This document shows positions 60,800-64,000 of a DNA stretch of 64,000 nucleotides, piece after piece. The stretch comes from Planctomycetota bacterium. GTDB lineage: Bacteria > Planctomycetota > UBA8108 > UBA1146. Where the stretch lies: positions 116,110-180,109 of the forward strand of contig JAAZXB010000001.1 of NCBI GenBank assembly GCA_014240375.1. Direction: 5' to 3'. The position numbers and the translations under genes are program-made. The notes below the pieces were generated by a model. That model was not told the origin of the DNA, made no database searches, and saw nothing but the letters and a program-made list of their open reading frames with translations. Position 1 is the stretch's first letter, and every line of letters begins with the position of its first letter.

Positions 60800-62200
60800 C
60801 TACTCCTCGCAAAGCAGGAGTAATTCTCGAACCGATCGGTTGGAATCCCCCTGCCCCGAGTGCATCAATAGTTTCTCGCGGATCTCAACCTGCCCGAAGT
60901 ACTCCAGCAGTAACTCTCGAAACTTCCGTGCCGGGTTCTGTTCCCCCTGCTTGGCCCAGCGACCGGTCAGAAGTCCAGTATCGGTGGAGTACGAGATCAG
61001 CAGCCTAGAACTCCGATCCTTGCACGCTTGAGCCACTCCTCGAAACGCCTCCTCAACCCGAACGCTGCTGCAGAAATCGGAGCGGTACCTGATCTCCTGC
61101 TTTGGATATCGACCCTTGGTCAGAGAACCTCCCCGGCTCTCCAGTTCTGGATAGTCGTAGGCAACCAGGGTTTCCAGAACATGGTAAAAGCGCGAGTAGT
61201 TGTCTGCGGTATAGGGCGGATCCAGATAGACCAGATCCACTTCCTCGTCATCGAGTGGACTTCCTGGAGCGAGCAATCGCTGAACATCGCTACAGAAGAC
61301 CCGGTTCCCTGCGAGCCTTGGATGGTGGGACCACTCTCTCAGGATCGCTTCGAGCGCCAGTTCGAATTGCTGATCGATGTCGATTATCCGGCGCTTGGCC
61401 ACCGCTACAAGTTCAGGATCTCGGGCGATCGATCGAGGCTGAGCAAAGTGACTGGTCCCAGACGTACTTACCGAAACCGCATGCAGCAGAGCTGCGAGGT
61501 ATATTGCCCGCTTCCTCTCCCGAAAAGGATCCGAGGAGGGGATCGCCTCGATGGCATGGCGGATCGAATCGATCCGAATCGACTGCCTCAGTCCAAAGTA
61601 GACATGAGACCAGTACGCCGTGCAGAGCATCGCCGGAGAGCCCCCTGAGGATTTCCGTCTCTGGTCGAGCAAGTGTTCCAGACGACTCGCAAGAGGCTGA
61701 TGAACTCCTCCATCATCTTCATCGGATGAGATTCCGCTGGCGTCATGGGGAATCGGAGCCTGGGCCACAAAGGAGCGATAACGCTCCATGGCACCGCTAT
61801 CGCTCGCATTTCCCGAACCCTCTTTCAGCACCTGGTCGAGCAATGAATCTTCCAGGTCCAGGGCTCTCGGCGCCAGGTTGGTGAGCCACTGAGCATTCTC
61901 CTCTGTCGCACTACCCAGATCCTGGAGATGGTCCAACTGGTCGAGGTAGTTTCGCCACGACTCATCCCCCTCGAGGTGAGCGCTCGCCACGATGGAGGAG
62001 AAGTGTTGAACATCGTTGCTCAGGATCCGATAGGTCGGGGCGAACCAGCGAGATACGGCAGCGGTTCCAGCACACGCGTCGAGAAGAGTTTGACCTGGAT
62101 CCAACAGATCACGTACTGCACCGTCGAGGAATTCTTCGCACAGTCTCGTCTTGGCTCCCATGTACCAAAGGGTTCGTAATTCTGCCAGATCTCTGCTCAT
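60800..62200 (-). CDS. D12-class DNA adenine methyltransferase (second of a pair)
   Basis: 466 aa. Motif X LWYMGAKTRLCEEFL, a variant motif I LLDACAGTAAVSRWF (Phe of FAGSG replaced by Cys/Ala) and motif IV LVYLDPPYTADNYSRF. It is longer than its neighbour because of a bigger helical insertion (about residues 75-300), which includes an acidic low-complexity stretch SSDEDDGG. The variant motif I still keeps the Ala-Gly backbone, so activity is plausible. Overlaps the upstream SRPBCC gene by 4 bp. The target sequence cannot be read from the protein by eye. Confidence 0.87.
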   Translation of the reverse strand: MSRDLAELRTLWYMGAKTRLCEEFLDGAVRDLLDPGQTLLDACAGTAAVSRWFAPTYRILSNDVQHFSSIVASAHLEGDESWRNYLDQLDHLQDLGSATEENAQWLTNLAPRALDLEDSLLDQVLKEGSGNASDSGAMERYRSFVAQAPIPHDASGISSDEDDGGVHQPLASRLEHLLDQRRKSSGGSPAMLCTAYWSHVYFGLRQSIRIDSIRHAIEAIPSSDPFRERKRAIYLAALLHAVSVSTSGTSHFAQPRSIARDPELVAVAKRRIIDIDQQFELALEAILREWSHHPRLAGNRVFCSDVQRLLAPGSPLDDEEVDLVYLDPPYTADNYSRFYHVLETLVAYDYPELESRGGSLTKGRYPKQEIRYRSDFCSSVRVEEAFRGVAQACKDRSSRLLISYSTDTGLLTGRWAKQGEQNPARKFRELLLEYFGQVEIREKLLMHSGQGDSNRSVRELLLLCEE

Positions 62201-62763
62201 CCGTGACTACCCACCCGTTCGAGAATTTCGCGAAGACTGGCGAGCCAATCCCTCTGCAGATCGGCACAGCGCACAGCACGCCGTCCGATGATGAGAGAAG
62301 CCCAACCCTTCCATGATGACACGAATTCGACCAGAGAGCCGCCGCCGTCCGCCATGATCATCAAGCGCACCTGACTTCTGAAAGGCCCTCTCCCAGCATC
62401 CCAGGAGATGCCCCTCAGCGGGAGTGCGTTCGAGTCCTGAGAACCTGCAATGGAGATAACTTCGTCTTGCATGATCACACCGCCAGAGAGGGGTGCCCCC
62501 CCCCAGGGTTGCCAGATCAGTTCAAATCGTGATCCCGGTTTCCACGCCTCTCCCTGGATCCACCGAGCAGATTCCAGGCCCTGGCACCACCGAGGCCATT
62601 CCTCCAGCTTGGAAATCGACTCCCAAGTCTCCTTGGGCTCGATGTTGAACCAGGTGGTTTCACGAACCGAGAGTATACGCAAGGTTTCCGGAACCCCTCC
62701 CTGGGCCAGGTCGGACCCACTCCATGCTCGAAGAGCCCGCAGTGAGGCCCCAGCGTCCGGCAT
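62197..62763 (-). CDS. SRPBCC-fold protein
   Basis: 188 aa from ATG 62763 with AGGAG 8 nt upstream; the track start is 9 codons earlier. Residues about 30-185 look like an SRPBCC (START-like) domain: FNIEPKETWESISKLEEWPR, then WKPGSRFELIWQPWG and the C-terminal helix LIIGRRAVRCADLQRDWLAS. The family binds hydrophobic ligands. The first 30 residues are a polar extension. It overlaps the methyltransferase gene by 4 bp and would be the first gene of that operon. Whether it relates to DNA modification is unknown. Confidence 0.75.
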   Translation of the reverse strand: MPDAGASLRALRAWSGSDLAQGGVPETLRILSVRETTWFNIEPKETWESISKLEEWPRWCQGLESARWIQGEAWKPGSRFELIWQPWGGAPLSGGVIMQDEVISIAGSQDSNALPLRGISWDAGRGPFRSQVRLMIMADGGGSLVEFVSSWKGWASLIIGRRAVRCADLQRDWLASLREILERVGSHG

Positions 62764-62943
62764 TCTGTGTCTCCTGCTGGATGGGGTCAAGTCCAGCGAC
62801 TCAGATCAGATGACAAGTTGCATTTACCCTGTAATAATATGAATAGACTCAGGAATTGATGGGCAATCCCTCACGATCCCCATCGAGGCCTGATCTCTGC
62901 AGAGCAAATTACTTTGGATCCATTTGAAGGGCGTATTTGTTTC

Positions 62944-63411
62944 ATGGCTCGACCTCTTCTGCCATTGGTGCAGGCCATCATCCTTTGCGACAGAGTTTAC
63001 AAGGATGACGAGACACGCAAATGCGTGCTGGCTGGCACTTTCAACCAGATCCCCTTGGCGGAGTTCCCTTGTGAATATCAGCCCGCATCACTGTACCTCA
63101 ATCTGAGTGATTTCTCCGGTCACCACACCGTTTCATTCCGTTTCAAACGTCTCGCAGATGACTCCATTCTCGAAGAGAGTCCCGATTTCCCCCTCGAACA
63201 TTCAGATCGCAGAGAACACCACGAGTGCATCTTTGAACTGCCACCGATGGAATTCCCAGAACCGGGACGCTACACCTGGGAAGTGGTCTTCAACGGAACC
63301 GATGTGATCGGTACCGCCGACGTGGAAGCGGTATTGATGGAACTCAGCAGTCATGAAGAAGAGTTGAATGAGGGCCCGCAAAATGAGGGCCCGCAAGAGG
63401 AACAGAACTGA
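62944..63411 (+). CDS. Conserved small protein (possible DUF6941 member)
   Basis: 155 aa from ATG 62944 (MARPLLPLVQAIILCDRVYK); the track TTG is 10 codons earlier. The compact beta-rich sequence has LVQAIILCDRVY, VLAGTFNQIPLAEFP, then an Ig-like end GRYTWEVVFNGTDVIGTA. I recall similar small cytoplasmic proteins as DUF6941 in planctomycetes, but I cannot confirm this. The acidic C-terminal tail contains a duplicated NEGPQ from an in-frame 15-bp repeat. Divergent from the methyltransferase operon. Function unknown. Confidence 0.75.
   Translation: MARPLLPLVQAIILCDRVYKDDETRKCVLAGTFNQIPLAEFPCEYQPASLYLNLSDFSGHHTVSFRFKRLADDSILEESPDFPLEHSDRREHHECIFELPPMEFPEPGRYTWEVVFNGTDVIGTADVEAVLMELSSHEEELNEGPQNEGPQEEQN
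63367..63396. repeat. 15-bp tandem duplication at the 3' end of the small conserved gene
   Basis: aatgagggcccgcaa occurs twice without mismatch and encodes NEGPQNEGPQ. It keeps frame. Confidence 0.94.
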
Positions 63412-63420
63412 TCGTCTTTT

Positions 63421-63459
63421 CTGCAGCACATCACTGCAGTACATCACTGCAGTACATCT
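63421..63459. repeat. 13-bp tandem array, three units, intergenic
   Basis: ctgcagcacatca, ctgcagtacatca and ctgcagtacatct follow each other. They lie just past the stop of the small conserved gene. The unit is not divisible by three. Confidence 0.92.
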
Positions 63460-63504
63460 CCTCGACCACTCCCGTCGAGGGATCATGCCCGGGCCGATGA
63501 CCTC

Positions 63505-63608
63505 GTCACACCGTCACACCGTCACACCGTCACACTGTCACACCGTCACACCGTCACACCGTCACTCCGTCACTCCGTCGCTCCGTCGCTCCGTCACTCC
63601 GTCGCTCC
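63505..63608. repeat. 8-bp satellite array, 13 units
   Basis: gtcacacc, changing gradually to gtcactcc and gtcgctcc, is repeated with an exact 8-bp period. The gradient of variants shows stepwise local copying. The right end enters the last codons of the minus-strand HEAT-like gene and supplies its stop. The units are adjacent with no spacers, so this is not CRISPR. Confidence 0.95.
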
Positions 63609-63914
63609 ATCACCATCCGCTTCCCCCTTGGATGCTGGTTCCACTCCAATAATCTTGTTGAAGTGTCCACGTAGGATCTGAATCTTCCCTGGTTTGAGAT
63701 TCACCAGTTGTTCCTCGAATAACTCACGAAGTCGATGACGAGCCAGCAAAGCTGTAACCCTCGCAGCAACTCTCGGACTCGGATCCCTCAGCGTGGGAGC
63801 CATGACTCTGGCCTCATCCACTCCCGGACCGAGAGCGAGGACCTCCTTCAACAGCGCCTTTCGCTCCCGCCCCCGCGATTCGAGATATTTCTCCAACAAA
63901 TCTTCGGGGATCAT
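63594..63914 (-). CDS. Small HEAT-like helical protein
   Basis: 106 aa from ATG 63914 with GGAG 9 nt upstream; the track start is 17 codons earlier inside the preceding gene. Helical sequence LLEKYLESRGRERKALLKEV then APTLRDPSPRVAARVTALLA, the latter much like one HEAT repeat. The Gly/Asp/Ala tail GEADGDGATE ends in a stop lying within the 8-bp satellite, so the C-terminus was probably created or altered by the repeat. The ATG overlaps the stop of the partial upstream gene by 4 bp, so it belongs to an operon entering from the right. Function unknown. Confidence 0.7.
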   Translation of the reverse strand: MIPEDLLEKYLESRGRERKALLKEVLALGPGVDEARVMAPTLRDPSPRVAARVTALLARHRLRELFEEQLVNLKPGKIQILRGHFNKIIGVEPASKGEADGDGATE

Positions 63915-64000
63915 CTCAATCGCTCCAGAAGTTGTGCCTGATCCTTCTTTGCAGTGGCAATCCATTGCAAGATGAACTGGTTGGTTGCACCGGGTTCAAG
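63911..64000 (-). CDS. C-terminal fragment of a gene entering from the right edge
   Basis: Not in the ORF track. The minus-strand frame from 64000 reads 29 residues (including FILQWIATAKKDQAQLLERL) to TGA at 63911-63913, in an ATGA overlap with the HEAT-like gene. The overlap and helical content support a real 3' end. Too little remains to name it. Confidence 0.6.
   Translation of the reverse strand, partial: LEPGATNQFILQWIATAKKDQAQLLERLR

Noticed and set aside
59626-62200. Complete type II restriction-modification system
   Set aside because: Both enzymes carry DPPY methyltransferase motifs; no endonuclease-like gene (PD-(D/E)XK, HNH or similar) was recognised in the flanking genes.
63505-63608. 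CRISPR array
   Set aside because: The 8-bp units are contiguous with no spacers and no cas genes are nearby; it is a simple satellite.
63911-64000. tRNA 3' end suggested by 'gggttcaag' at the right edge
   Set aside because: The minus frame reads cleanly to a stop overlapping the next start, and no acceptor stem or CCA-like pairing is visible.

Overview
The window looks like a chromosomal segment of a Planctomycetota bacterium, probably a marine or uncultured lineage. The lines of evidence are a MoxR/DUF58/BatA-type operon with planctomycete accessory genes, a PVC-type heme-binding protein next to a DUF1080 protein, several secreted proteins with the paired 'RGD.N.DG..DLSDAI..L.YLF' dockerin-like module, and high-GC coding with frequent GTG/TTG starts. 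This assignment rests on recognised families only. No rRNA or tRNA gene was found.

Layout. 1-13430 (minus) is one tightly coupled eight-gene operon read right to left: MoxR ATPase, DUF58, BatA-like VWA protein, VWA/GATase-like membrane protein, PQQ-propeller protein, prenyltransferase/squalene-oxidase-repeat protein, DUF4175-like coiled-coil membrane protein, and a coiled-coil secreted protein whose QQSG repeats run off the left edge. 13826-18914 (plus) is a housekeeping run: guaB (eukaryote-type IMPDH), guaA, a possible tiny membrane protein, ribH, nusB, ftsY. 18911-23039 (minus) holds a matrixin-like lipoprotein and two di-heme oxidoreductase-family cytochromes with a strong terminator. 23404-27215 holds a TSUP permease and, divergently, a 2-oxoacid:ferredoxin oxidoreductase pair. 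27264-32187 (minus) is a ROK kinase-nagA-tldD-tldE operon. 32340-36620 (plus) holds a DUF962 protein, a PVC-type cytochrome/propeller protein, a DUF1080 protein and an isolated rpmH.

37032-42148 (minus) holds a ferredoxin-NADP reductase-like protein, a large FHA-TM-M64 metallopeptidase protein and a MinD-like ATPase. 42299-43925 (plus) is a pterin/folate operon (FolM/PTR1-like SDR, FolB, FolK). 43912-45720 is a beta-helix surface protein. 45856-50717 is a Mn/Zn/Fe ABC importer whose two permeases carry DtxR-like tails, with a convergent DtxR/MntR regulator and a candidate operator at 45775-45792. 50880-53031 holds a thioesterase, a HIT protein and an HI0933-family flavoprotein. 53054-58985 holds two paralogous secreted gluzincin-type peptidases with dockerin-like tails. 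59237-62763 (minus) is an operon of SRPBCC protein, two D12-class adenine methyltransferases and a DUF423 protein, with no endonuclease. The right edge holds a small conserved protein, an 8-bp satellite, a HEAT-like protein and a partial gene.

The most striking pattern not explained by the genes is a recurrent burst of short tandem duplications. Every array inside a gene has a unit divisible by 3 (12, 15 or 18 bp). Every array between genes has a unit that is not (8, 13, 14 or 16 bp). Other points worth a second look are the FHA-TM-M64 protease, the orphan methyltransferase pair, the permease-DtxR fusions with their operator, and the eukaryote-type IMPDH.
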